A stretch of 64,000 nt of DNA. Origin: Ktedonobacteria bacterium (GTDB lineage Bacteria; Chloroflexota; Ktedonobacteria; Ktedonobacterales; JACDGC01). A program made the position numbers and the translations under genes. Below the pieces are notes generated by a model that saw nothing but the letters and a program-made list of their open reading frames with translations, made no database searches and was not told the origin of the DNA. This document shows, piece after piece, positions 1 through 7,358 of the stretch. Numbering within the stretch: position 1 is the stretch's first letter; every line of letters starts with the position of its first letter. The stretch covers positions 1 through 64,000 of the forward strand of contig DAIDGU010000026.1 of assembly GCA_027459785.1 (NCBI GenBank), given 5' to 3'.

Positions 1-166
1 GGGGACGGCGGGCGGTTGAAACCGCGCCTATGGGCTACGCCACGAAACCCACCTACGTGGGTTAGGATCCCAGTCCGCGACGGCGGACTTCGTAGCCGTA
101 GGCTCTTAGGCGCGGTTTCAACCGCCCGCTCGCCCCTCGCCACGTTTCAACCGCCCGCTCGTTCCC
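1..166. repeat. Family A dispersed element (GCGGTTGAAACCGC arms, two inner hairpins)
   Basis: The element opens with GGCGGTTGAAACCGCGCCT and closes near 130 with the inverse arm GGCGCGGTTTCAACCGCC. Inside are two 7-bp hairpins: AACCCAC-CTAC-GTGGGTT at 46-63 and AGTCCGC-GACG-GCGGACT at 72-89. A further arm-like copy (TTTCAACCGCCCGCTCG) follows to about 161. Related copies lie at 8289-8470, 11267-11330, 14558-14741 and 31430-31640. No coding sense is visible. Confidence 0.85.
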
Positions 167-221
167 TCCGCCATATGTCACCGCTCCCGCCCGCTTTCTC
201 CGTTCCCCGCCCGCCCTGCCA

Positions 222-233
222 GCGTGCTATACT
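222..233 (+). promoter_or_regulatory. Possible extended -10 promoter for fabZ
   Basis: TGCTATACT ends at 233, about 40 bases before the fabZ start. It has the TGn extension and a good -10 hexamer (TATACT, 228-233). The expected -35 position carries only C-rich sequence, so the call rests on the extended -10 alone. Confidence 0.35.
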
Positions 234-274
234 GATGACAACAGGCATCATACGACACCGTTCGAGGAGGCTGC

Positions 275-712
275 ATGCTCAATTTCAGTGAAATCCAGAA
301 GATCTTGCCGCACCGCTATCCCTTTTTGTTGGTGGATCGCGTGACGGAAGTCAGCGCCGAGAAGGTCATCGGCTACAAAAATGTCACCGGCAACGAGCCG
401 TTCTTTCAGGGTCACTTTCCGGGCTACCCCGTCATGCCGGGCGTGCTGATCGTGGAGGCATGCGCGCAACTGGGCGGCATCATGCTGTTGCAGCAACCGG
501 ACTACGCCGGCAAGCTCGCCTTCCTGACGGGGCTGGAAGGCTGGCGCTTCCGCAAACAAGTGGTGCCGGGCGACACGCTGATGATGGAGGTCACGGCCCT
601 GCAACTGCGCGCTCAGTTTGGCCGCAGCAAGGCCGAGGCGCGGGTCAACGGCGAACTGGCCGCCTCCGGCGAGATCCTCTTCGCCATCGGCCCAGCGGCA
701 CCAGGCAGCTAA
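275..712 (+). CDS. fabZ: 3-hydroxyacyl-ACP dehydratase FabZ
   Basis: FabZ removes water from (3R)-hydroxyacyl-ACP to give trans-2-enoyl-ACP in the elongation cycle of type II fatty acid synthesis, in the cytoplasm. The 145-residue product has the normal length and the hot-dog fold hallmarks: [10 protein letters not shown] near the N-terminus (13-22), then [11 protein letters not shown] with the catalytic His47, and Glu61 at the start of the long central helix. The ATG is preceded by a clear GAGGAGG ribosome site at 264-270. No other fab, lpx or acp gene is adjacent, so it looks like a single-gene unit. The next gene begins 170 bp away beyond a repeat hairpin. FabA-type isomerase activity is unlikely given the motif pattern. 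Confidence 0.96.
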   Translation: MLNFSEIQKILPHRYPFLLVDRVTEVSAEKVIGYKNVTGNEPFFQGHFPGYPVMPGVLIVEACAQLGGIMLLQQPDYAGKLAFLTGLEGWRFRKQVVPGDTLMMEVTALQLRAQFGRSKAEARVNGELAASGEILFAIGPAAPGS

Positions 713-718
713 AGAAGG

Positions 719-868
719 ATGAATCGAACACGAAAACTGTGAAATCGAACACGAAAGCCACGAAGCAGCACGAAAAAACACGAAAGGCTTTTCCATAAAT
801 TTTCGTGTCCTTTGTGAATTTTCATGATTTTTCGTGTCCTTCGTAAACTTTCGTGGCTTTCGTGTTCG
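719..868. repeat. Family B CACGAA repeat, inverted pair
   Basis: A run of roughly 12-base units of the type CACGAAAGCCACGAA occupies 728-790, and its inverse (TTCGTGGCTTTCGTG units) occupies 798-868, so the whole stretch can fold into one long imperfect hairpin. Open frames run through it by chance and extend the next gene artificially upstream. The same family is found at 2210-2313, 8514-8548, 36184-36215, 49159-49210, 50068-50285 and 52773-52818. Confidence 0.85.
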
Positions 869-881
869 AAAAAATGCGACT

Positions 882-2195
882 ATGACAGATACTTCACACG
901 ATCTCGCCAGCGGATCGGGCTTCGGCAAGGGCTATGACTACCCGCCGGGCGCGGGGGAACGCTGGCGGGCGCGCGGGCAGGCGCGGGTGAAGGGCGCGGC
1001 CAAGGGCGTGCTGCGCGCCGTGCTGGGCGCGGTCGGCGCAGTGGATGCCCTTCTGCACCCGCAGTTCCGCCGTCCGGCGCTCACCCCCGCGACGTTCCAC
1101 CCCCGCCGCATCCTCGTCATCCGCACGGATCTGCTGGGCGACGTGGTGATGACGCTGCCGGCGCTCCACGCGCTGCGCCTGGCGTACCCCGCCGCGCGCA
1201 TCGACCTGGCCGTGCTGCCGGCGAATGTCGCGCTGCTGCGCGATCAGCCGGGGATCGACCGGATCATCGCGTGCGATCCCGAAGGTTGGCTAGGCGGCGT
1301 CTTCAACGCCCAGCAACGGGCGCAACTGCGTGGGGCCATCCGCGAGCTGCGGGCGCAGCACTATGATCTGGCGATCAGCGTCTGCGGCGAGTGGGCGGGG
1401 GTGGTGGCACGGCTGAGCGGGGCGCGGCGGCGTGTCGGCTTCGCTGGCGAGGCCTATCCGCACTTCCTCACCGATCCGGTGCCTGGCCGGCGCTTCGCTC
1501 TGGGCATGCACGAGGTCGATTACGGGCTGGCGCTGGCGGAGCGGGCCGGTGGCAGCGTCGCGCCCATCGGCGATCCGGCGCGGCTGCCGCGCCTGCACGT
1601 GCCGGATGCCGCGCGGGAGCGCGTGCGCGCATTGCTCGCCGCGCGCGGCATTTCCCCTGATCGCCCGCTCGTCGCGCTACACGCCGGATCGGGCAATGGA
1701 CAGGCCAAACGGTGGCCGCTGCCCTCCTGGGCGCGGCTGGCAGACATCCTACTGGATCACGCCGACGCGACCGTCGTGCTGATCGGCGCGCCAAGCGACG
1801 CGCCGCTGGCCCAGACCGTCTTGCGCCGCATGCATGCGCCGGCCCGCGCCATCGACCTCACCGGCCAAACGACGCTGCCAGAACTGGCAGCTTTGTTGCA
1901 GATCTGCGCGGTCGTCGTAACGGGCGACAGCGGCCCGCTGCACGTGGCCGAGGCCGTCGGCACGCCCGTGGTGGCGCTGCACGGCCCGACGAACCCGGCG
2001 GAAAGCGGCCCCGTCGATCCGCATTCTGTCATCCTGCGGCGTGCCATCTGGTGCGCGCCCTGCTACGATTCGCGCGCCACGGCGGAATGCCGCTTCGGCA
2101 ACCCCCTCTGCATGAAGGGCATCGCGCCCGCCGAGGTCGCCGCCGCCACCCGCGCCCTGCTGCATCCGGCATGTGATATCGTAGGTAGGGGATAA
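882..2195 (+). CDS. Glycosyltransferase family 9 (heptosyltransferase-like)
   Basis: The 437-residue protein has the GT-B layout of family 9 transferases, which use ADP-heptose or a related nucleotide sugar. The N-terminal Rossmann half starts at RILVIRTDLLGDVVMTLPAL, with the family's early Asp in the first glycine-rich turn. The C-terminal half has the acceptor/donor signature AGSGNGQAKRWP, then VVTGDSGPLHVAEAVGTPVV and a closing CAPC segment. About 65 N-terminal residues precede the fold and are low-complexity. The frame is open from 834, but 834-881 lies inside a family B repeat, so the ATG at 882 (MTDTSHD) is preferred; no strong ribosome site is visible. Family membership is clear. Acceptor and sugar are not, since there is no lipopolysaccharide locus nearby. 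Confidence 0.88.
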   Translation: MTDTSHDLASGSGFGKGYDYPPGAGERWRARGQARVKGAAKGVLRAVLGAVGAVDALLHPQFRRPALTPATFHPRRILVIRTDLLGDVVMTLPALHALRLAYPAARIDLAVLPANVALLRDQPGIDRIIACDPEGWLGGVFNAQQRAQLRGAIRELRAQHYDLAISVCGEWAGVVARLSGARRRVGFAGEAYPHFLTDPVPGRRFALGMHEVDYGLALAERAGGSVAPIGDPARLPRLHVPDAARERVRALLAARGISPDRPLVALHAGSGNGQAKRWPLPSWARLADILLDHADATVVLIGAPSDAPLAQTVLRRMHAPARAIDLTGQTTLPELAALLQICAVVVTGDSGPLHVAEAVGTPVVALHGPTNPAESGPVDPHSVILRRAIWCAPCYDSRATAECRFGNPLCMKGIAPAEVAAATRALLHPACDIVGRG

Positions 2196-2209
2196 AGCGG
2201 AAGGCAGGA

Positions 2210-2313
2210 TTTTTCGAACACGAAGACCACGAAAGTTCCACGAAGATCACGAAATCTCTTAAAAATCTTTTCGTGTCGTTCGTGCTGCTTCGTGGCTTTC
2301 GTGTTCGTTCACA
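2210..2313. repeat. Family B CACGAA repeat, inverted pair
   Basis: Forward units (GAACACGAAGACCACGAAAG and following) from 2214 face inverse units (TTCGTGGCTTTCGTGTTCG) ending at 2309, with a short AT-rich turn at about 2258-2268. This gives a near-complete hairpin of some 45 bp per arm between the glycosyltransferase and the hydrolase gene. Confidence 0.85.
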
Positions 2314-2333
2314 AGCAAAGGAGCTTTTATACG

Positions 2334-3272
2334 ATGAAGTTGGTGACATACAAACACAGCGATGGTGCGGGCCGCGCGGGCGTGTGGACCGACGCGGCGA
2401 TCTTCGACGCCGGCGCGCTGCTGGGGCGCGAGGCGCTGGATATGAACGGGCTACTGCGGCTGGGGCCGGCGGCGCTGGACGACCTGCGCGGCAAGGTGGC
2501 GGGGCGTGATCCGCAGGGGCCGCAGACCGTGGCGGCGGCGCTGACGAACCTGCTCGCGCCGACCCCCGAACCCCCCACCGTGCGCGACTTCTACGCCTTC
2601 GAGCAGCACGTCAAAGCCTCGCGCGCCCGCCGCAACCTGGGCATGATCCCCGAATGGTATGAGATCGCCGTCTTCTACTTCACCAATCCCGCCGCCATTC
2701 AGGGGCCGGAGGCCGACATCCCCTATCCCGAAGAGACGCAGGAACTGGATTTCGAGCTGGAGATCGCGTGCGTCATTGGCACGCCGGGGCGCGACATCGC
2801 GGCGGCAGACGCGCCGCAGCACATCGCCGGCTACCTGGTGATGAACGACTGGTCGATGCGCGATCTGTGGCGCAATTACGAGGCGAAACTCAGCATGGGG
2901 CCGGCCAAAGCCAAGGACTTCGCCACCTCGCTCGGCCCGTGGCTGGTGACACCGGACGAATTGGCCGACAAACGGCAAGGCGCGGGTGCCGACGAACGTT
3001 ACGATCTGACGATGCTGGCGCGGGTCAACGGGCGCGAGGTCTCGCGCGGCAATGCCAAGGATCTCTATTACTCATTCTCCCAGATGATCGAGCGGGCGTC
3101 CAAGCATGTGCTGCTCAAGCCGGGCGATGTGATCGGCTCTGGCACGGTCGGCACCGGCTGCATCTTCGAGCTTGGCCCCGAAAACGTTCCCTGGCTCAAG
3201 CCCGGCGATGTGTTGGAGATGGAGATCGAGCGATTAGGCGTGTTGCGCAATACCATCGTGGAGGAACACTGA
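2334..3272 (+). CDS. Fumarylacetoacetate hydrolase family protein
   Basis: The 312-residue protein belongs to the FAH family of divalent-metal enzymes that cleave or decarboxylate acylpyruvate-type compounds during catabolism of aromatics and related acids. It has an N-terminal segment of about 85 residues (KLVTYKHSD...), then the catalytic fold. ELDFELEIACVIG supplies the metal-binding Glu pair, NDWSMRD a further ligand, and GPAKAKDFATSLGPW the conserved Lys. GSGTVGTGCIFEL and LKPGDVLEMEIE complete the C-terminal core. The start at 2334 follows AAAGGAG at 2317-2323; the longer frame from 2292 runs through repeat sequence. The stop overlaps the ATG of the DinB-type gene by one base, so the two are probably translated from one message. 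Substrate cannot be deduced. Confidence 0.9.
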   Translation: MKLVTYKHSDGAGRAGVWTDAAIFDAGALLGREALDMNGLLRLGPAALDDLRGKVAGRDPQGPQTVAAALTNLLAPTPEPPTVRDFYAFEQHVKASRARRNLGMIPEWYEIAVFYFTNPAAIQGPEADIPYPEETQELDFELEIACVIGTPGRDIAAADAPQHIAGYLVMNDWSMRDLWRNYEAKLSMGPAKAKDFATSLGPWLVTPDELADKRQGAGADERYDLTMLARVNGREVSRGNAKDLYYSFSQMIERASKHVLLKPGDVIGSGTVGTGCIFELGPENVPWLKPGDVLEMEIERLGVLRNTIVEEH

Positions 3273-3763
3273 TGACGAGCCTGAGTCCACCCCTGGCGAT
3301 CCCGGAGCCGCGCACGGAGGGCGAGCAGTTCTGCTTCGCGCTACGCCGCAACATGGAAGGCGTACTGCGCATCATCGACAGTGTGCCACAAGAGGCGCTC
3401 GCATGGAAGCCGCCCCTGCAAGACGCGAACACGCTGGGCGCGCTGGCCGTCCACGCCGCCGCCAGCGGCGAATGGTGGATCCTCGCCTGCGTGCGCGGCG
3501 ACCAGATCGACCGCAACCGCGACGAAGAGTTCCGCGCGACGACCACCGCCGCCGAGGTGCGGGCGCGCTTCGAGCAGTGGTACGCCGAGGTGGAAGCCTT
3601 GATCCGCGATCAGCCGCCGGAATGGTTCGGCGCGCTCAGCCAGCACCCCAACGGCGACCGCACCAATCGCCGCTGCCTGATGCACAGTGTGGAACACCTG
3701 GCCCAGCACTTCGGCCACATGGAGATCACGGCCGACCTCTGGCGCAGCCGCCCCCAAGGTTGA
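3272..3763 (+). CDS. DinB-fold protein (DUF664/DinB superfamily)
   Basis: The 163-residue protein has the four-helix DinB/YfiT arrangement, which binds a divalent metal through three His residues: one in the segment LAVHAAASGEWW and two in MHSVEHLAQHFGHMEI. Members include thiol-dependent S-transferases and maleylpyruvate isomerases, but most are uncharacterised. Its ATG overlaps the TGA of the FAH-family gene. An FAH hydrolase beside a DinB-fold protein recalls maleylpyruvate/gentisate-type pathways, which is inference only. The last 50 bases of the gene (3712-3763) occur again at 6387-6435, on the far side of the AT-rich island. A decayed gene of the same superfamily lies at 18.7 kb. Confidence 0.85.
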   Translation: MTSLSPPLAIPEPRTEGEQFCFALRRNMEGVLRIIDSVPQEALAWKPPLQDANTLGALAVHAAASGEWWILACVRGDQIDRNRDEEFRATTTAAEVRARFEQWYAEVEALIRDQPPEWFGALSQHPNGDRTNRRCLMHSVEHLAQHFGHMEITADLWRSRPQG

Positions 3764-3872
3764 CATCTCTCAACCGAATCACGCAACCTGGCCTCGCACA
3801 TGTACAATTTCTGTGTTCAGAATACATAGTGGGCCAGGGTATTTCCACATGTCTTATATGTTGTAATGGTGG

Positions 3873-3903
3873 TTGTCATCTTTTACTGTTATACTATGTA
3901 ACA
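3873..3903 (+). promoter_or_regulatory. Possible promoter with overlapping inverted repeat
   Basis: TTGTCA (3873-3878) and TATGTA (3895-3900) are 16 bases apart. TGTTA...TAACA (3887-3903) forms a perfect 5-bp inverted repeat around the -10 region, which would suit a small repressor. It precedes the gene at 3942. Confidence 0.3.
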
Positions 3904-3941
3904 TAGGGAGAACGCTTTCACCACAACGGAGGAGAATAGCA

Positions 3942-4145
3942 ATGAAAGTAAGAGACATGCTCAATCCAGCAGTGATTAATGCTTACGGTATCGTTGCCAT
4001 TGGCCCCAATTCCTTGGGACAAATGGCTATCTATTTGTATTCAAATACAACTGGTCACCCGCTTTCTCGGGCTGAGGCTGAGCAAGAGCTGGCGCGAGTG
4101 CGCAATACGCGCCCAGATATTTGGACTCCAAGTATGCGCTGGTAA
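3942..4145 (+). CDS. Small hypothetical protein
   Basis: A 67-residue protein of unknown function. The ATG at 3942 is well supported by CGGAGGAG at 3927-3934. The sequence is soluble-looking: an N-terminal MKVRDMLNPAV segment, a beta-like stretch (GIVAIGPNSLGQMAIYLYS) and a charged helix (SRAEAEQELARVRN). It resembles a stand-alone small regulatory or phage-type protein, but no family is recognised. It is the first gene of the AT-richer island. Confidence 0.65.
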   Translation: MKVRDMLNPAVINAYGIVAIGPNSLGQMAIYLYSNTTGHPLSRAEAEQELARVRNTRPDIWTPSMRW

Positions 4146-4320
4146 GTCTGGAAAATAGGGGATTATGCCGATGCTATTGATAATGGCATCTATGCGGAAT
4201 TCATTTGGCCCTGATTTCTTAGGCGTTGAACCATCTTGTTGCCCTGCTTTTGCTCATAGAAGAGGCCGCAGGTAATATTCAAGCACACAACCTGACACCT
4301 CAGGCTGACGACAGCTGCTT

Positions 4321-4339
4321 GTCTAATTTTTAATTAGAC
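4321..4339. promoter_or_regulatory. Perfect small palindrome ahead of the zinc-ribbon gene
   Basis: GTCTAATT-TTT-AATTAGAC is a perfect 8-bp stem with a 3-base loop, ending 17 bases before the ATG at 4357. It could be a repressor site or a weak AT-rich terminator for the upstream gene. Confidence 0.35.
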
Positions 4340-4356
4340 GGAAAGGGACTAACATT

Positions 4357-4665
4357 ATGTCCGTCTCGATCTACGCTAAGTGTCCTCGTTGTGGACGTTT
4401 TACTATGGGTGGTGAAGAAAGAAAAGTTGGTGGAGATCGAGAGGTCCGCTTTTATGCTTGTTTCATATGTGGATACCAGGATAATAGCCTTTACAGGTGG
4501 CACGATCGAGGCTCACGCGATCCAGAGTATTCATACAAAGCATACACCCCACCAGGGGGCCAGGAACAGTCCAACGAAGGCTGCCCTCTATCTCTCCTAC
4601 TCTACACTGTTGTTACTGTCAGCATCTTGATCCCTCTAATCACCTTAGTCAGACGTTTTCGCTAG
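4357..4665 (+). CDS. Zinc-ribbon protein with C-terminal membrane helix
   Basis: A 102-residue protein. CPRC (residues 9-12) and CFIC (about 35-38) form a four-cysteine zinc ribbon. A polar stretch with GSRDPEYSY follows, then a hydrophobic helix near the C-terminus (PLSLLLYTVVTVSILIPLITL) ending in RRFR. That order suggests a tail-anchored protein with the zinc ribbon in the cytoplasm. A GGAAAGGG ribosome site lies about 10 bases upstream of the ATG. Function unknown. Zinc-ribbon plus membrane-helix design recurs in larger proteins of this window (11534 and 15980). Confidence 0.65.
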   Translation: MSVSIYAKCPRCGRFTMGGEERKVGGDREVRFYACFICGYQDNSLYRWHDRGSRDPEYSYKAYTPPGGQEQSNEGCPLSLLLYTVVTVSILIPLITLVRRFR

Positions 4666-4959
4666 GCCTTTCTGCGAGGTCATGTGTCCTCTTTCGTTGC
4701 TTAGAAATAATAGTGGGTGGGGGAAGAGTAATTCTTCCTACAGTTGCCCGCTCCGGGGGTTCGGGGGCGTCACCCCCGCCCTTCGGTACTCTCGAACACG
4801 TGGGCGACGAGTGCATGTGTTAAATTTATTCCTGGCCGCTCCCCACGATGGGAGGAGCGGAATGGGCAAGAGCAGTATCACGGCTTCCTCTCGTGACAAG
4901 GGACTTTTTGAATTTCAACCTGGCACTGTGTGGCTTTGATGGTGTCGATCTCACCGCTT
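4666..4959. other. Intergenic, no gene seen
   Basis: The stretch holds two GC-rich inverted repeats: CGGGGG-CGTCA-CCCCCG around 4763 and GCCGCTCC...GGAGCGG at 4834-4860. The second could end transcription arriving from either side. No reading frame here has a ribosome site or a recognisable product. Confidence 0.5.
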
Positions 4960-5184
4960 TTAGGGGTGTGCGGAAGCAAATAGACGGGGTGCTGGTAGTG
5001 GTTCACCACTTGCCTGTTGCGCATCGATCAGGAAAGCCAGCATGTCTTCTCCGGCTTTGATGGCTTCGGCATAGGTGGCACCGTAGGTGTGCGCGATGTT
5101 CCCGGCAGCTTCCCATTCTGGAAAACTCACAATGTACGCTTGGTCTTCGTTGGACCATGCAATCAACATGGAATAATGGTTCAT
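4960..5184 (-). CDS. HicB-like antitoxin (orphan)
   Basis: The 74-residue product starts MNHYSMLIAWSNEDQAYIVS and continues FPEWEAAGNIAHTYG...EAIKAGEDMLAFLID. This is the partial RNase H fold of HicB antitoxins, which normally neutralise the HicA mRNA interferase and repress their own operon. AAAGGAAA precedes the ATG. No HicA (about 60 residues with a double-stranded-RNA-binding fold) is found on either side; the gene 44 bp upstream codes for something else. It also lacks the C-terminal DNA-binding helix of long HicB forms. It is probably an orphan antitoxin or a member of the wider HicB-like family. Confidence 0.75.
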   Translation of the reverse strand: MNHYSMLIAWSNEDQAYIVSFPEWEAAGNIAHTYGATYAEAIKAGEDMLAFLIDAQQASGEPLPAPRLFASAHP

Positions 5185-5227
5185 GGCTCGTTTCCTTTGC
5201 TCTAGAGCGGCTACCCAAGCTGATACG

Positions 5228-5449
5228 CTACTCTGGCGGTGGTAGACTCAGTGCAGCAACAATCTTTTCTACATCCAGCTTGCTGATGACTTTAGATCGC
5301 TCGTTACCTGGATTGTCGTGAAACCGTATATTACCGGCTGCCTCTAACTCTGCCATCTTCTTTTCAATGACAAAGCGGCCATAGCCGGTGCGTTGTCTGA
5401 TCATGGTGATTGCTGCCATCTTGGTAACATAGCCTTCTGGCGCTGGCAT
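5228..5449 (-). CDS. Small hypothetical protein, HTH-like
   Basis: A 73-residue basic protein beginning MPAPEGYVTK. The ATG at 5449 is preferred to one at 5470 because GAGGG lies 7 bases before it, and because a TATAAT at 5485-5490 would start transcription almost on the upstream ATG. The segment MAAITMIRQRTGYGRFVIEKKMAELEAAG resembles a winged-helix or helix-turn-helix core. The remainder (KVISKLDVEKIVAAL) is helical. It is transcribed ahead of the HicB-like gene with a 44-bp gap, so the two probably share a message. It does not look like HicA. Confidence 0.55.
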   Translation of the reverse strand: MPAPEGYVTKMAAITMIRQRTGYGRFVIEKKMAELEAAGNIRFHDNPGNERSKVISKLDVEKIVAALSLPPPE

Positions 5450-5484
5450 GGTGTAGCCCTCATCTCGCATAGTGTCGTACTTCC

Positions 5485-5490
5485 ATTATA
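5485..5490 (-). promoter_or_regulatory. -10 element for the HTH/HicB-like pair
   Basis: A perfect TATAAT on the minus strand lies 35 bases before the preferred ATG. No convincing -35 hexamer is seen at the expected distance. Confidence 0.4.
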
Positions 5491-5554
5491 GCAGATGCCC
5501 ATCACTAAGAATCGGGATATGCACGATTTAGCATCTATAATGTGCTAGTGGATG

Positions 5555-5583
5555 TTGAAAAATGCCAATGTTGCTGGTATACT
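5555..5583 (+). promoter_or_regulatory. Sigma-70-type promoter for the BRO-N-like pair
   Basis: TTGAAA (5555-5560), a 17-base spacer and TATACT (5578-5583) preceded by TGG give a near-consensus extended promoter. It leaves a leader of about 90 bases before the TTG start at 5681. Confidence 0.6.
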
Positions 5584-5680
5584 CTCTTACAAGGCGATTG
5601 GCAACACGCATGGTGTAGCTTGTTCGCATGCTTGTCGCTCGCCTTTCGTTGTGCCAGTCAAGAAGTAAGGAGAAAAAACG

Positions 5681-5887
5681 TTGGGTATTGGAACACTGAC
5701 TATGGATTTCCAGGTAGACATCGCTCTCTTAGCTGCAAAGCTACGCGAACGGCAACGCTGGGCAGATGCTCTCATCGATGCAACGATAGCCGTCGATGCA
5801 CCACAGTTCAATGCGGCAGATGATGCGGTCAATGATCAATTCGACTATATGGCCGCGCGGTATGGCATGCAAGAGGAGGGGCGGTGA
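5681..5887 (+). CDS. Small hypothetical protein (TTG start)
   Basis: A 68-residue acidic helical protein of unknown function. The TTG at 5681 is chosen because AAGGAG (5667-5672) sits 8 bases before it; the only internal ATG in the first 10 codons lacks such a site. The stop overlaps the start of the next gene (GTGATG), which implies coupled translation with the BRO-N-like product. The sequence ALLAAKLRERQRWADALIDATI is an amphipathic helix and could mediate pairing with that partner, which is inference. Confidence 0.55.
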   Translation: MGIGTLTMDFQVDIALLAAKLRERQRWADALIDATIAVDAPQFNAADDAVNDQFDYMAARYGMQEEGR

Positions 5888-6336
5888 TGGAACTCGGCGA
5901 TGAAAATCTGACCATCGTCTTATTTGAGGCATTCCCTATTCGCCGCACCTGGCACAATGGGGAATGGTATTACAGCATCGTGGATTGCATGGCACCTTTG
6001 TCGTGTTCCGCTTGGGAACATGATCAGCGGCTTGGTGTATGTAGCCTGGATGCTCATGGGGAGTTGGTCGCGCGTGCTGTCCATCCTGCGCGTCAGGATG
6101 AGCTGGAAGAGTTGCTGCATATCGAGTTCGTCGTGCAGAAAAAGCACGCTCGTAAGGCGAACAGAAGCTATGATGCGGCGTCATTTCTCACCGATCTGCC
6201 GCATATCTTCCGTGATGTGTATACAGCACAGCCCATGCAAGACCTGGCTCCCCACATTCCAGCGCGTTTCGCGTTTCAGCGGTTCGATCCTGCCACCATT
6301 CCTGTTTTGCCACGCGAAAATCGCTCGCATGTCTGA
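5884..6336 (+). CDS. BRO-N-like (antirepressor-type) protein, short form
   Basis: The N-terminus (VLFEAFPIRRTWHNGEWYYS, then IVDCMAPL) resembles the BRO-N domain found in phage antirepressors and DinD-like proteins, where F..xxIRRxWHNGEWYFSVVDV is typical and the fold binds DNA. At 150 residues it holds little beyond one such domain; the second half (HIEFVVQKKHARKANRSYD) is basic and unassigned. The start is GTG 5884 or ATG 5887; the preceding stop codon lies within these bases. Its low GC and island position suggest phage or plasmid origin. The BRO-N call rests on one short motif and is moderate. Confidence 0.5.
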   Translation: MMELGDENLTIVLFEAFPIRRTWHNGEWYYSIVDCMAPLSCSAWEHDQRLGVCSLDAHGELVARAVHPARQDELEELLHIEFVVQKKHARKANRSYDAASFLTDLPHIFRDVYTAQPMQDLAPHIPARFAFQRFDPATIPVLPRENRSHV

Positions 6337-6386
6337 TGCTGAAAGGCGTAGCCACGCAAGCTGAACCGTGCAGGCTAGGCCTGAAC

Positions 6387-6435
6387 CGGCCACATGGAGA
6401 TCACCGCCGATCTCTGGCGCAGCCGGAGCCAGTGA
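6387..6435 (+). pseudogene. Detached 3' end of a DinB-fold gene
   Basis: This 49-base piece matches the end of the DinB gene at 3712-3763, reading GHMEITADLWRSR and then a stop in the same frame. Two of the differences are silent third-position changes (ACG/ACC and GAC/GAT). The match begins abruptly at CGGCCACATGG and nothing of the rest of the gene is present upstream. It marks the far edge of the AT-rich island. Confidence 0.75.
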
Positions 6436-6566
6436 GCTTGGCTCGCCGTCTGGTACGAAAAGTGCCTTATAGGTCGATGGCGTGTTTCATCACGTCCTCG
6501 GTGCCGCCCGCGCCTGGCCTCTGCGTCGCGCTACGCGGCTTACTTTTTAATGAGGCGGTGTATTGT

Positions 6567-7319
6567 ATGGCAACCAGATCTCTGCCGCAACTACCATCAC
6601 GGACGAAGCGCGCCACACCGGCGGCGCACCTCCCGGCTGGCATGCGAACACTGCGCCTGGGCATCGGCTTGTGGCTGCTGGGGGCAGTCGCGCTGGCGCT
6701 CCTATCCGTGGCCGCGCATGCCTATCCGTATTTCCCCGGCGACATCGGCATCAGCGAATTCGTGCAGTTGCTGCGCTTCACGCCGTTCGCGCCGCTCATC
6801 AACATCACCAGCGACCTGAATTGGCCAACGCCGGCGGGGATCATCTCGATCAGCACGATCCTCACCTTCCTTTTCTTCCGGCGCGTGCGCGAGGCTGTCG
6901 GTCTGGCGGTGGCGACCTACTCCGCCGACACGGCGAACATCCTGATCAACGGCGCGGTAGGCCGCCCGCGCCCGCATAACGTGCATATCGTCAGCCCGGT
7001 GCATGTCGGGCTGCACAGCTTTCCGTCGGGCCATGTCAGCCATGCCGTCGCGTTCTATGGCTTCATCCTCTTCCTGCTGTGGGGCGCGTTCCGCATCGCG
7101 CCGCGCCACTGGTTCATCGGACTGCGCCTGGTGCAAGGATGGTGCATCTTTATGGTCGCGTTCATCGGCATCTCGCGCGTGTTGGAAGGCGAACACTGGC
7201 CCAGCGACGATCTGGGGGGGTACATTCTGGGCGCGCTGTGCCTGGGGCTGGGCATCGCCGTCTACCAATTGTTGCTGCGCCGTTGGCCGCCGCTGGGAAC
7301 ATCTCACAAGATCGTATAG
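6567..7319 (+). CDS. PAP2 family phosphatase (membrane)
   Basis: The 250-residue integral membrane protein carries the three lipid-phosphatase motifs: GRPRPHN (motif 1), FPSGHVSHAVAFYG (motif 2, catalytic His) and SRVLEGEHWPSDDLGG (motif 3, nucleophilic His). Such enzymes dephosphorylate phosphatidic acid, undecaprenyl diphosphate or similar lipids at the outer face of the membrane. Five or six hydrophobic helices are visible, the first at about residues 32-52. The ATG at 6567 follows GAGGCGG at 6552-6558; the frame extends further upstream, but without a ribosome site and into the DinB remnant. It is transcribed toward the HAD gene 39 bp away. Substrate unknown. Confidence 0.88.
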   Translation: MATRSLPQLPSRTKRATPAAHLPAGMRTLRLGIGLWLLGAVALALLSVAAHAYPYFPGDIGISEFVQLLRFTPFAPLINITSDLNWPTPAGIISISTILTFLFFRRVREAVGLAVATYSADTANILINGAVGRPRPHNVHIVSPVHVGLHSFPSGHVSHAVAFYGFILFLLWGAFRIAPRHWFIGLRLVQGWCIFMVAFIGISRVLEGEHWPSDDLGGYILGALCLGLGIAVYQLLLRRWPPLGTSHKIV

Positions 7320-7358
7320 TGTGGGCATACGTGTGATGTCCGGCGTAGGAGGCCCAGC

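Noticed and set aside
834..881. N-terminal extension of the glycosyltransferase (MSFVNFRGFRV...)
   Set aside because: The extension is translated family B repeat; the same false leader (FVNFRGFRV-type) appears before other genes.
3764..6386. Intact prophage or integrative element
   Set aside because: No integrase, excisionase, terminase or structural gene is seen; only small genes and a gene-end duplication support mobility.
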